Below, piece after piece: positions 32,453-40,807 of a stretch of DNA of 64,000 nt. Position 1 is the stretch's first letter. Each line of letters starts with the position of its first letter. This DNA comes from Kineosporiaceae bacterium SCSIO 59966 (GTDB lineage: Bacteria; Actinomycetota; Actinomycetes; Actinomycetales; SCSIO-59966), in contig CP052876.1 of assembly GCA_020881835.1 (NCBI GenBank), positions 2,232,001 to 2,296,000 of the forward strand, in the 5' to 3' direction. The position numbers and the translations under genes were made by a program. The notes beneath the pieces were generated by a model. It saw only the letters and a program-made list of their open reading frames with translations, was not told the origin of the DNA and did not search any database.

Positions 32453-34139
32453 CGAGCTGCTCCCCGCCGTAGGTGCCGGCGTACTCCGCACGGATCCGCT
32501 TCTTGTCGAACTTGCCGACGCTCGTGCGGGGGATCTGCGTGACGATCTCGATGGCGTCGGGCAGCTGCCAGGTGGCGAACGCGCTGGACAGGTGGTCGCG
32601 GACCTCCTCCAGAGTGATCTGCTGGCCCGGCTTGGGGACGATGAGCACGAAGGGCCGCTCCTGCCACCTGGGGTGGCTCAGGCCGACGACTGCGGCCTCG
32701 GCGACGGCCGGGTGGGCGAGGAGCAGGTTCTCCATGTCGATGGACGAGATCCACTCCCCGCCGCTCTTGATGACGTCCTTGACCCGGTCGGTCACCTTGA
32801 GGTACCCGTCGGCGTCGATCGTGCCGACGTCGCCGCTGCGCCAGTACCCGTCGTGGAACCGGTCGGCCCGGTCCTCCTCGGTCATGTTGTGGTACGTCGT
32901 GGTCACCCACGGCCCGCGCACGCAGATCTCTCCCTGGGTGACGCCGTCCCACGGCACGTCGTTGCCAGTGCCGTCGATGAGCCGGATGTCGACGCCGGTG
33001 ACCGGCAGGCCCTGCTTGCGCTTCAGCTCGAGCAGCTCGTCCTCGGTGAGACGCTCCCGAACGCTCGGCTTGTAGCGGTTCATCGTCACCAGCGGGGTGG
33101 TCTCGGTGGCTCCGTAGGCGTGGACGACCTCAGCACCAGTCAGCTCGCGGAAACCGCGCATCATGGTCAGCGGGGGCTCGGTCGCTCCGGACATCATCCG
33201 CAGCCGGGACAGGTCCGGCTTGGTCTCGAGCGTCTCGATGTACTGCAGCATGGGCAGGAAGATCGCTGGGGCCCCGTTCGCGACGGTGACCCCCTCGGCG
33301 ATGAGCGCGTCGGTGAGCGGCCTGGTGTCCTCGGCCGTGTAGCGACCGGGCAGGACGATCTTGTTGGCCATCAGGGTCGCTGCCTGCGGCAGACCCCACG
33401 CCTGGCCGTGGAACATCGGTGTGATCAGCATGGTGCAGTCGTCGAGCACCATCCCGACGTTCGTAGCGATGGCACACGAGTGCAGGTAGATCGCCCGGTG
33501 GGAGTAGTACACGCCCTTGGGCCGACCGGTCGTGCCCGTCGTGTAGCACGCGCTGTACGCAGAGCGCTCGTCGACCTCGGGCCAGGTGATGTGCCCGTTC
33601 GCGGCGGCCACGAGGTCCTCGTAGTGGTGCACGTTGGGCAAGCTGGTCTGGACGTCGGACAACGGCTTGTCGGTCATCACGACCCAGGCCCGCACCCCCG
33701 GCAGTCTGGGAGCAACGGCTTCAGCGACCGGCAGCAGGGTCTCATCCACGCAGACGACGGACGTGCCGCTGTCCTCGATGACGAACGACAGGTCCTCCGG
33801 GCCGAGGCGGAGGTTGAGCTGGACCATGACCGCCGCGAGACCGGGGATGGCCCAGTAGAGCTCGTAGTGCCGGCGGCTGTTCCAGTCCAGGATGCCGACC
33901 CGGTCCCCAGGCTCGACACCGAGAGCACGCAGCGCGTTGGCGCCCCGGATGACGCGCTCGTACGCCGCCGCGTACGTGTAGCGGTCCCACCCTCCGTCCG
34001 CGGTCCGGTAGACGATCTCGCGCTCGGGGTGGGTCCGGGCGGCGTGCCGGATCAGCGTGGTCGTGTTGAGCTGGACGTCGTCACCCATGGTGGACGGGTA
34101 CCCGGTGACGACGGGGCGAGTGGTGAAGGTCGATGTCAC
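32445..34139 (-). CDS. fatty-acid-CoA ligase (medium/long-chain, AlkK-like)
   Basis: This 564-residue AMP-forming ligase has P-loop Tyr-Thr-Thr-Gly-Thr-Thr-Gly-Arg-Pro-Lys-Gly-Val (about 194-205), Tyr-Gly-Ala-Thr-Glu-Thr-Thr-Pro, Trp-Arg-Ser-Gly-Asp-Val, and C-terminal Pro-Arg-Thr-Ser-Val-Gly-Lys-Phe-Asp-Lys-Lys with the catalytic lysine. The Gly-Val-Tyr-Tyr-Ser-His-Arg segment is like AlkK medium-chain ligases. It would activate the acid substrate of this operon. GTG 34139 follows AGGAGA. It could use fatty acids from the alkane cluster downstream of 42087, an inference. Confidence 0.92.
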   Translation of the reverse strand: MTSTFTTRPVVTGYPSTMGDDVQLNTTTLIRHAARTHPEREIVYRTADGGWDRYTYAAAYERVIRGANALRALGVEPGDRVGILDWNSRRHYELYWAIPGLAAVMVQLNLRLGPEDLSFVIEDSGTSVVCVDETLLPVAEAVAPRLPGVRAWVVMTDKPLSDVQTSLPNVHHYEDLVAAANGHITWPEVDERSAYSACYTTGTTGRPKGVYYSHRAIYLHSCAIATNVGMVLDDCTMLITPMFHGQAWGLPQAATLMANKIVLPGRYTAEDTRPLTDALIAEGVTVANGAPAIFLPMLQYIETLETKPDLSRLRMMSGATEPPLTMMRGFRELTGAEVVHAYGATETTPLVTMNRYKPSVRERLTEDELLELKRKQGLPVTGVDIRLIDGTGNDVPWDGVTQGEICVRGPWVTTTYHNMTEEDRADRFHDGYWRSGDVGTIDADGYLKVTDRVKDVIKSGGEWISSIDMENLLLAHPAVAEAAVVGLSHPRWQERPFVLIVPKPGQQITLEEVRDHLSSAFATWQLPDAIEIVTQIPRTSVGKFDKKRIRAEYAGTYGGEQLDA

Positions 34140-34152
34140 GACGGTCTCCTGT

Positions 34153-34896
34153 TCAGCGGGCGGCCATGCGCAGGGCTCCGTCGAGACGGATCACCTCGCC
34201 GTTGACCATCTGGTTCTCGATGATGTGGACAGCGAGGGCAGCGAACTCGGACGGGTCACCGAGGCGCGCCGGGAACGGCACCTGCTGCCCCAGGGACTCC
34301 CTGGCAGCCTCCGACAGCTCGCCCATCATGGGGGTGAGGAACAGTCCGGGGGCGATCGTGGCCACCCGGATGCCGTACCGGGCCAGCTCGCGCGCGATCG
34401 GCAGCGTCATGGCGACGACTCCGCCCTTCGAGGCGGAGTAGGCGGCCTGGCCGATCTGGCCCTCGAAGGCGGCGACCGACGCGGTGTTGACGATGACACC
34501 ACGCTCGCCGCTGGGACCAGGTTCGCCGTCGCGCATGGCGGCGGCCGCGAGCCGGATGACGTTGAAGGTGCCGCCGAGGTTCACCTCGAGAACCCTCATG
34601 AAGTCCTCGAACGGGTGCGGTCCGGACCTGTCAAGCACCTTCTGCGCGACGCCGATACCGGCGCAGTTGACCACTCCGGCCAGCGGACCGGGCTGCTGAG
34701 TCGCGACGTCGACGGCATGGGCCACCGCACTGGCGTCGGTCACGTCGGTCTGGACGAGCACCGCTCCGGCCGGGGCCGTCCCGGCACGGTCTGCGACGAC
34801 CACGTGGGCGCCGCGCTCGAGCAGCGCGGCAGCGGTCGCGCCGCCGAGCCCGGAGGCGCCGCCGGTGACGAGGAAGGTGCGGTCGGTGATCTGCAT
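34153..34896 (-). CDS. SDR-family 3-hydroxyacyl-CoA dehydrogenase (type II, HSD10-like)
   Basis: This 247-residue short-chain dehydrogenase has Val-Thr-Gly-Gly-Ala-Ser-Gly-Leu-Gly (NAD binding), Asn-Cys-Ala-Gly, and catalytic Tyr-Ser-Ala-Ser-Lys. [13 protein letters not shown], with the serine just before, is characteristic of 3-hydroxyacyl-CoA dehydrogenase type 2. It would oxidise the 3-hydroxyacyl-CoA for the adjacent thiolase. It lies between ligase and thiolase with gaps of 13 and 9 bases. Confidence 0.9.
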   Translation of the reverse strand: MQITDRTFLVTGGASGLGGATAAALLERGAHVVVADRAGTAPAGAVLVQTDVTDASAVAHAVDVATQQPGPLAGVVNCAGIGVAQKVLDRSGPHPFEDFMRVLEVNLGGTFNVIRLAAAAMRDGEPGPSGERGVIVNTASVAAFEGQIGQAAYSASKGGVVAMTLPIARELARYGIRVATIAPGLFLTPMMGELSEAARESLGQQVPFPARLGDPSEFAALAVHIIENQMVNGEVIRLDGALRMAAR

Positions 34897-34905
34897 GCTG
34901 CTCCC

Positions 34906-36081
34906 TCAGTGGATGCGTTCGACGATGGTCGCGTTGGCCATGCCGCCGCCCTCGCAGATGGTCAGCAGCCCGTACCTGGCCTCTCTGCGCTCGAGCTCGG
35001 CCACGAGCAGGGTGAGCAGTCGGGCGCCGGTCGAGCCGAGCGGGTGGCCGATAGCGATCGACCCGCCGTTGACGTTGAGCTGGTCGTGGGGGTAGCCGAA
35101 CTCCTCCAGCCACAGCAGGGGGACCGGTGCGAAGGCTTCGTTCACCTCGACGAGATCGATGTCACCGATGGTCAGCCCGGCCTGGTCGAGAGCCTTCTGC
35201 GTGGCCGGGACGATGGCGGTGAACTGCAGCACCGGGTCGTCCGCGGCGACCGCCATCGAGACGATGCGGGCCCTGGGCCGCAGCCCGGCCGCCTCGGCCG
35301 CGGAACGGTCGGCCACCAGGAGGGCAGCGGCGCCGTCGCTCACCTGCGAGGCGTTCCCGGCCGTGATGACGCCGTCCGGGGAGAAGACGGGCGGCAGCGC
35401 TGCGACCCGTGCAGGGTCGATGTCGGCCCGGATGCCCTCGTCGCGGGTCATCGGGGCGACGGAGCCCTCCTTGTCGGTGCCGTCGACGGGAACGAGCGCA
35501 GAGGCGAAGTAGCCGGCGTCCGTCGCAGCGGCGGCCCGGCGGTGGCTCTCGACGCTGAACGCGTCCAGCTGCTCGCGGGTGAGACCCCACTTGGCCGCGA
35601 CCAGCTCGACGGAGGGCCCCTGAGCCGGCAGGTGCCCGCCGAACCGGGCGAGGGCACGCTCGCCGTACCAGTCGCCCCCGCCGCCGCCCGGGACGAAGAG
35701 CGGACCGAGGTCCACCCGGCTCATCGACTCGACCCCGGCACCGATCGCGAAGTCGTACTCCCCCGACTTGATCGCCTGGGCGGCGAAGTGGACCGCCTGC
35801 TGGCCGGACCCGCACTGGCGGTCCACGGTGGTCCCGGGCAGTGAGATGGGCAGACCGGCACCCAGCAACGCGTTGCGGGCGACGTTACCGGTCTGCTCCC
35901 CGCGCTGGAGGGCGCAGCCGACGATGACGTCGGAGAGCCGGTCGGGGTCGAGGCCGGTGCGCTCGGTCAGGTAGGACAGGGTGTGCGCCAGCAGGTCGAC
36001 GGGGTGCCAGGTGCGCAGCTGTCCGCCGCGCTTGCCGACCGGGGTGCGCACGGCGTCGACGATGACGGGTTCACGAGTCAT
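34906..36081 (-). CDS. acetyl-CoA acyltransferase (thiolase)
   Basis: This 391-residue thiolase has nucleophile Cys90 in Asp-Arg-Gln-Cys-Gly-Ser-Gly-Gln-Gln, Asn-Glu-Ala-Phe-Ala, Gly-His-Pro-Leu-Gly-Ser-Thr-Gly-Ala-Arg, and C-terminal Cys-Glu-Gly-Gly-Gly-Met-Ala-Asn. The last motif reads Ala-Asn instead of the common Gly-x-Ala, a small deviation. It performs the final cleavage to acetyl-CoA. ATG 36081 lies inside the end of the CoA-transferase gene (11-base overlap). Confidence 0.94.
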   Translation of the reverse strand: MTREPVIVDAVRTPVGKRGGQLRTWHPVDLLAHTLSYLTERTGLDPDRLSDVIVGCALQRGEQTGNVARNALLGAGLPISLPGTTVDRQCGSGQQAVHFAAQAIKSGEYDFAIGAGVESMSRVDLGPLFVPGGGGGDWYGERALARFGGHLPAQGPSVELVAAKWGLTREQLDAFSVESHRRAAAATDAGYFASALVPVDGTDKEGSVAPMTRDEGIRADIDPARVAALPPVFSPDGVITAGNASQVSDGAAALLVADRSAAEAAGLRPRARIVSMAVAADDPVLQFTAIVPATQKALDQAGLTIGDIDLVEVNEAFAPVPLLWLEEFGYPHDQLNVNGGSIAIGHPLGSTGARLLTLLVAELERREARYGLLTICEGGGMANATIVERIH

Positions 36082-36973
36082 GGTGGATCCCCTTGGTGGT
36101 GGATGGGACGTGGGCGGAACCGGGACCGGGACCACCGCCGGACAGGTCCTCGACGGCGACGATCGGGATGTCGCGGTCATGGCCGAGGGCGACCCAGTGG
36201 GCGCTCCCCTCGGTGGCGAAACGGGCGGCGAGGTCCTCACGGGTCGTCCCGACGGCCGCGGCGAGGCGTCGGGCGAAGTGCGGTTCGAGCGCGCCCACGG
36301 CGACGTACCCGTCACTGGTGGCGTAGATGCCGTAGCCGGGTAGGCCCCCTCCGAGCGGGTTGCCGGGACCGGTCAACCCGTGACGTACTGCTGCCGACGC
36401 GGCAAGGGCCGCGTCGTCGAGGACGACGCGCTCGCGGACGCCGCGACCCTCGACCGTCCGCCGGCGCAGCCCGGCGAGCGTCGCGGTCACCGAGCGCTCG
36501 GCTCCCAGGACGTCGACGAAGGGCACGAGCGGCATCGTGGGCGGCGTGAGCGTGCCGCGGGCGGCCTGGTAGGTCAGGTCGTGTCCGGCCTCCTCGGAGC
36601 GTTCACCGTCGTAACCGACGATCTCGACCAGGACGAGACCGTGGCGCTCGACGCTGTTGGCCAGCTCGAGACGCTGCAACGCGGAGGGCCGCATCGAGGT
36701 CAGCAGCACGTCGGCACCAGCCAACCGGTCCTCCAGCGCTGCCCGGCCGGCCGGCTCCTTGAGGTCGAGCGTGACGACGTCCTGGCCGGCGACGAGCTCG
36801 TCGTACCAGCTCCTCGCCACCTCCCGGAGCGGGTCACCCCACGGCGGCTCCACCTTGGTGACCGTCGCGCCCATCGACGCGAGACGAGCGGCCGCCAGCG
36901 GCCCCGGCAGGTTCACGGCCAGAGACACCACGTCGACTCCCGCCAGCGTGGCGGAGGTGGGCGTCATGGGCAC
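36071..36973 (-). CDS. CaiB/BaiF-type (family III) CoA transferase or racemase, short form
   Basis: This 300-residue protein has Asn-Leu-Pro-Gly-Pro-Leu-Ala-Ala-Ala-Arg-Leu, Val-Thr-Lys-Val-Glu-Pro-Pro-Trp-Gly-Asp and Ala-Gly-His-Asp-Leu-Thr-Tyr-Gln-Ala. The last carries the catalytic Asp of the AMACR/CaiB family. At 300 residues it is shorter than transferases (about 400) and close to alpha-methylacyl-CoA racemase relatives. In this operon racemisation of 2-methyl acyl-CoA would let branched substrates enter. First gene of the operon, GTG 36973 after AAGGAG, divergent from a TetR gene. Confidence 0.85.
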   Translation of the reverse strand: MPMTPTSATLAGVDVVSLAVNLPGPLAAARLASMGATVTKVEPPWGDPLREVARSWYDELVAGQDVVTLDLKEPAGRAALEDRLAGADVLLTSMRPSALQRLELANSVERHGLVLVEIVGYDGERSEEAGHDLTYQAARGTLTPPTMPLVPFVDVLGAERSVTATLAGLRRRTVEGRGVRERVVLDDAALAASAAVRHGLTGPGNPLGGGLPGYGIYATSDGYVAVGALEPHFARRLAAAVGTTREDLAARFATEGSAHWVALGHDRDIPIVAVEDLSGGGPGPGSAHVPSTTKGIHHDS

Positions 36974-36999
36974 GGGCTCGCTCCTTTGCGATCACGGGT

Positions 37000-37015
37000 C
37001 TATACGACCGTACAG
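37000..37015. promoter_or_regulatory. putative TetR operator of the acyl-CoA operon
   Basis: CTATACGACCGTACAG is a 16-bp near-palindrome (CT-x-TACG-nn-CGTA-x-AG, 6 of 7 arm pairs outside the 2-base core). It sits in the 124-base divergent region between the CoA-transferase start (36973) and the TetR start (37098), an expected position for autoregulation and repression of the operon. Confidence 0.55.
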
Positions 37016-37097
37016 TCAACGTTACGTTCGTGCAATGGTTAGGATCGACGAGTTCGACGAGGCTGTCGCAGGACTCCACCAGGGACGAGGTCGAGAC

Positions 37098-37733
37098 ATG
37101 GCGCGACCGGTGCCCGCAGGGACGGCGCGCGCGGACGACATCACGGCCAAGGCACGGATCCGGAACGCCGCGCTCGAGCTGTTTGCCCGGGACGGAGTCG
37201 AGGGCACCTCCCTGCGGGCTGTCGCCGCGGCGGCGGGCGTGACGGTCGGCCTGATCGTCCACCACTACGGGACCAAGGAAGCGCTGCGCGAAGCCGTCGA
37301 GCTCGCCATCGTCGAGAGGTTCGCGGACGCGATCGCGTCCGTCCCGCTCGACAGCCGCCCGGCCGGACGGCTCGCAGCCGCCCGGGACGAGGCGGTCGCC
37401 GACATGCTGGCGGCAAGTCCGGCGATCGTCGACTACCTCCGCAGAGCCCTGCTCGACGGCGGGGGCGAGCAGGGCGACCTCGTGAGCCGGCTCAGCCAGC
37501 TGTCCGCACAGCAGGTCCACGACCTGCGCGCAGCCGGCGTCGCCTCGACCAACCACACCGTGGGCGAGCAGGTCCTCACCATCATGGTCCGCCAGTTCGG
37601 ACGCCTCTTCCTCCAGCCCCTCGTCGACCGCATCTCCCACGAGTTCCCCGAGGACATCGACCCGTCGAGGACGCCCCCGCGGCTCACGGTCGAGCTGGCC
37701 CTCGACGCCTCACGCGCCGACGACCGAGACTGA
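37098..37733 (+). CDS. TetR-family regulator of the acyl-CoA operon
   Basis: This 211-residue regulator has a helix-turn-helix Leu-Arg-Ala-Val-Ala-Ala-Ala-Ala-Gly-Val-Thr-Val-Gly-Leu-Ile-Val-His-His-Tyr and a helical C-terminus with two clusters of hydrophobic residues. ATG 37098 is preceded by ACGAGG at good spacing; an in-frame ATG at 37035 lacks a ribosome-binding site and overlaps the likely promoter. It is divergent from the seven-gene operon and very likely controls it, sensing an acyl-CoA or its acid. Confidence 0.88.
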   Translation: MARPVPAGTARADDITAKARIRNAALELFARDGVEGTSLRAVAAAAGVTVGLIVHHYGTKEALREAVELAIVERFADAIASVPLDSRPAGRLAAARDEAVADMLAASPAIVDYLRRALLDGGGEQGDLVSRLSQLSAQQVHDLRAAGVASTNHTVGEQVLTIMVRQFGRLFLQPLVDRISHEFPEDIDPSRTPPRLTVELALDASRADDRD

Positions 37734-37869
37734 CCTCCCTGCCCCGGGGCCCTTTGGGGAGGCGGGGCGGTGACTGGTCAGCTCTGTCCCGGGCTCAGGG
37801 ATCTTCGTCCACGGCCGCATGCCCGATCGGCGACGTGGGTACACCTCCTGGTGACGGACACCGGGCTTC

Positions 37870-37899
37870 CAACGCCTGGAACACCAACGCCTGGAACAC
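37870..37899 (+). repeat. 15-bp tandem direct repeat upstream of ferritin-like gene
   Basis: CAACGCCTGGAACAC occurs twice in tandem, 62-91 bases before the GTG at 37961. The rest of the 227-base gap (37734-37960) holds G/C runs around 37745-37765 that could end the TetR transcript. No clear promoter is seen. The repeat may be an operator half-site pair. Confidence 0.5.
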
Positions 37900-37960
37900 C
37901 CCGCAAGCCGTAGCTCCACACCCGTCGAGAATCCAGACCCGCCGAGACGAGGACGAGAAC

Positions 37961-39184
37961 GTGGCATTCAACCCCCTCGAAGAACGAGGCCTACCCCTGG
38001 ATCAGCAGATCCGCAGCTGGTGTGAGCTGAACGTCGAGCCGTTCGATCCCGACGCCGTCCACCCGTACACCCGGTGCCGCGTGATCACGATGAACGGGAT
38101 CGAGGTCGAGGCACTCGTCTTCAGCCATCAGTTCGCCCGGCACACCAACGACAAGGACCTGCAACGCCAGCTCGCGCTGTCGCGTTACGTCGATCATCAG
38201 CAGCAGAAGGTGGTGAACTGGCTCCTGCCGGGCTGGTCGTCGGTCCTGGAGACCACGATCGCGTACGAGCAGGTCGCCACCGACCTGACCGCGTGGGTTG
38301 CACGCAACGAGCCCGACCCGTATCTGAAGCAAGCCTACGAGTTCGGCGTCCTGGAGGACTTCGACCACCTCTACCGATACTCCAACCTCTACGAGATGAT
38401 CGAGCACCGCAAGGCGGAGAAGATCGTCGACGAGCTGACGGAGGTCATCCCGGGTCGACCGACCCGGGCGCACCACCGCCACCCGTTCGACAACGTGCGG
38501 GACAACTACGACAAGCAGAGCGCCGCAGCGATCTCGAAGCTCCACCAGCTCACGATCACCTCGGCGGAGCAGCAGACGCTGAACTACTACGCCAACGTCG
38601 GACCGCAGTACATGGAGCCGATCGCCCGGCAGCTCTACCAGGAGATCGGCCTCATCGAGGAGGAGCACGTCACCCACTACGAGTCGCTGGGGGACGGCAG
38701 CGAGAGCTGGTTCGAGAAGCTGCTGCTGCACGAGTACAACGAGTGCTACCTCTACTACTCGTTCTTCGAGCAGGAGGTCGACCCGAAGGTGAAGCAGATC
38801 TGGGAGCTGCACCTGCAGATGGAGATCGGGCAGCTGCACGCCGCCTGCGACCTGATGCGCCGGTACGAGGACCGGGACCCCGAAGCGCTGCTGCCCACTG
38901 AGCTGCCCAACGTGCTGCTGTTCGAGCCGAACAAGGAGTACCTGCGCCACCTGCTCGCAACGCAGATGGACCTGACCACGCTGGGCACGGGTTACGTGCG
39001 CGACCAGCATGAGCGGTTCGTCGCGATGCAGGAGAGGCTCCAGGGCGACGGGACACCGGTCTCCGACATGGTGATCGAGCAGCACCGCGAACGCTTCGAG
39101 GGAGCGGACTACCGATCCGAACAGGCAGGGCCGTATCCGCAGGAGGCTCAGGACCGAGCCGAGGCGCAGTGGGGTGGGTTGTGA
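37961..39184 (+). CDS. ferritin-like diiron protein, about 407 aa, function unknown
   Basis: The protein is rich in long helices and carries two metal-binding-type Glu-x-x-His motifs. One is Ile-Glu-Glu-Glu-His-Val-Thr-His-Tyr-Glu (about 228-238) and the other is Glu-Ile-Gly-Gln-Leu-His (about 288-293). Tyr-Asn-Glu-Cys-Tyr-Leu-Tyr-Tyr-Ser-Phe-Phe-Glu lies between. Earlier helices add His/Glu pairs near 55-105. This fits a ferritin-like four-helix diiron domain. No signal peptide or membrane segment. GTG 37961 follows GAGGACGAG. It overlaps the hemerythrin-like gene by four bases (GTGA), so the two non-heme iron proteins are coupled. I do not recognise a named enzyme family. Confidence 0.72.
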   Translation: MAFNPLEERGLPLDQQIRSWCELNVEPFDPDAVHPYTRCRVITMNGIEVEALVFSHQFARHTNDKDLQRQLALSRYVDHQQQKVVNWLLPGWSSVLETTIAYEQVATDLTAWVARNEPDPYLKQAYEFGVLEDFDHLYRYSNLYEMIEHRKAEKIVDELTEVIPGRPTRAHHRHPFDNVRDNYDKQSAAAISKLHQLTITSAEQQTLNYYANVGPQYMEPIARQLYQEIGLIEEEHVTHYESLGDGSESWFEKLLLHEYNECYLYYSFFEQEVDPKVKQIWELHLQMEIGQLHAACDLMRRYEDRDPEALLPTELPNVLLFEPNKEYLRHLLATQMDLTTLGTGYVRDQHERFVAMQERLQGDGTPVSDMVIEQHRERFEGADYRSEQAGPYPQEAQDRAEAQWGGL

Positions 39185-39774
39185 GCACCGGTCACATCGA
39201 GATGCCCTACGGACAGATGCCGCCGCCGGACGTCGTCGAGCTGCTCGTCGCCCAGCACATGCGGATCCGGGACCTGCTGCGCGAGGTGCTGCGCACAGAC
39301 GGCGAGCAACGGCGCCACGCGTTTCGGGAGGTGCTGCACCTGCTGTCGGTGCACGAGACCGCCGAGGAGGAGGTCGTGCACCCACGCGCCCGGCACGCTC
39401 AAGGCGCCGGTGGCGAGGTCGTCGACGACCGGCTCGACGAGGAGCGCGAAGCGAAGGAGCTGCTGGCCCAGCTCGACGGCATGGACGTCGACGACCCGCA
39501 GTTCCTCCCGCTGTTCACCCGGCTCCGCCAGGCGGTCATCACCCACGCGCTCTACGAGCAGCGCTACGAGTTCAACCATCTTCGCCACCGCCTCTCGACG
39601 GCGGAACGGGCGACCATGCTCACGCTCGTGCAAGCGGCGGAGCGGACCGCACCGACGCGCCCTCATCCCGGGGTCGAGTCCGCAACCGCCAACCTGCTGC
39701 TAGGTCCGCTGGCGGCGACCGTGGACCGGGCACGGGACGCGATCCGCAGCGCACGCGAGGACGGGCGGCCGTAA
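39181..39774 (+). CDS. hemerythrin HHE cation-binding domain protein
   Basis: This 197-residue protein has the HHE pattern: Ala-Gln-His-Met-Arg-Ile-Arg-Asp (first His), Leu-Ser-Val-His-Glu-Thr-Ala-Glu-Glu-Glu-Val-Val-His-Pro (His and Glu), and Thr-His-Ala-Leu-Tyr-Glu with Phe-Asn-His-Leu later. This fits a diiron site for O2, NO or iron sensing or handling. A C-terminal 45-residue tail is helical and basic. Translation is coupled to the preceding ferritin-like gene, suggesting the two proteins act together in iron or oxidative/nitrosative stress. Confidence 0.85.
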   Translation: MSTGHIEMPYGQMPPPDVVELLVAQHMRIRDLLREVLRTDGEQRRHAFREVLHLLSVHETAEEEVVHPRARHAQGAGGEVVDDRLDEEREAKELLAQLDGMDVDDPQFLPLFTRLRQAVITHALYEQRYEFNHLRHRLSTAERATMLTLVQAAERTAPTRPHPGVESATANLLLGPLAATVDRARDAIRSAREDGRP

Positions 39775-39945
39775 ACGCGCTCGCCGACGTCGCGACGGCC
39801 ATGCTCCGCTGCGCCGGTGGACTGCCGACCCGGGGCAACCAGCCACAGGACCCGGGCCAGTCCCCCAACTCCGGCCAGTCCTAGGACCCGGGCCCGTCCC
39901 AGACCCCGGCCGGCCGAACCGGAGCACCAGCGACGGCCGGCTGGT

Positions 39946-40659
39946 TCAGCGCAGCTGCTCAGCGAGGTCGAGCAGCGACCTCACCTCCAGGTCCGGGGCC
40001 GTGAAGTATCCGGGGAAGGCCCCACCAGTCCGGTTGACCCACGCGCTGCCCAGACCGGCACGGGCCGCGCCGTCGGTGTCCCACGGGTGGACGGCCACGA
40101 GCATGGCGTCCTGCGGGTCGACGCCGCACCTCCCGAGGGCGTAGGCGTAGGCGGCGGGCGCCGGCTTCCAGATCCCGGCGGCCTCGACCGACAGGACCTG
40201 CTCCACCTCGTCGCGCACGCCGGCCTCCGCCAGCAGCCGGTGCGCGATCGAAGCGGCGCCGTTGCTCAACGTCACCAGACGGATGCCCAGGCCGGCGAGG
40301 GCGCGGACGCCGTCCGGCACGTCCTCGTGCACCCTCAGCTCACCGAACCCGGCCATGACGTGAGCCACCGCGTCGTCGAGGCCAACCCTCAGCGCAACGC
40401 CGCCAAGGAGGATCCGCAGCGACTCCTCACCGATGCGCGAGAACGGCTGGGACCGGCCGGTGACGGCGAGCGCGAAACCGTCGCGCAGCAGACCGGCGAA
40501 CCAGCTGGTGGCCAGATGCCCTGGCGCGCCGAGCTCCTCGAACCTGTCCGCCAGCGGGGACATGTCCGACAGCGTCTCGTTCACGTCGAACACCAGCACG
40601 CGGGGACGCCGCACCCGCTCGGGGCTCGCCTGCTGGCCGGGGCTGACGAGCTCGGGCAT
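39946..40659 (-). CDS. HAD-superfamily hydrolase, haloacid dehalogenase type II-like
   Basis: This 237-residue protein has nucleophile Asp25 in Phe-Asp-Val-Asn-Glu-Thr-Leu, motif II Leu-Ser-Asn-Gly-Ala-Ala, motif III Lys-Pro-Ala-Pro-Ala-Ala-Tyr, and motif IV Val-Ala-Val-His-Pro-Trp-Asp-Thr-Asp-Gly-Ala. This is the L-2-haloacid dehalogenase arrangement. Phe-Asp-Val-Asn-Glu is a common variant of Phe-Asp-Ala-Tyr-Gly, so the actual substrate may not be halogenated. It is a lone minus-strand gene with 171 bases of low-complexity G/C-rich DNA on its 3' side (39775-39945), in which I see nothing specific beyond short repeats of GGACCCGGGCC. Confidence 0.82.
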   Translation of the reverse strand: MPELVSPGQQASPERVRRPRVLVFDVNETLSDMSPLADRFEELGAPGHLATSWFAGLLRDGFALAVTGRSQPFSRIGEESLRILLGGVALRVGLDDAVAHVMAGFGELRVHEDVPDGVRALAGLGIRLVTLSNGAASIAHRLLAEAGVRDEVEQVLSVEAAGIWKPAPAAYAYALGRCGVDPQDAMLVAVHPWDTDGAARAGLGSAWVNRTGGAFPGYFTAPDLEVRSLLDLAEQLR

Positions 40660-40807
40660 CGGCAGTCTCCTTCACGGACGAACGACGGTGGCCGCTGCAG
40701 CGTCCAGGCAGTCTCGCGGACGTCGAGCGTACGCTCCGGGGCCCCGAGTCGTCGCTCCCGTCACAGGGCTACCGTGCTGCCGCAGACCACTCGCGAAGGG
40801 GCTCGGA

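Noticed and set aside
37744-37765. DosR-like box near the G-rich run after the TetR gene
   Set aside because: The runs of G and C do not form complementary arms of the required spacing.
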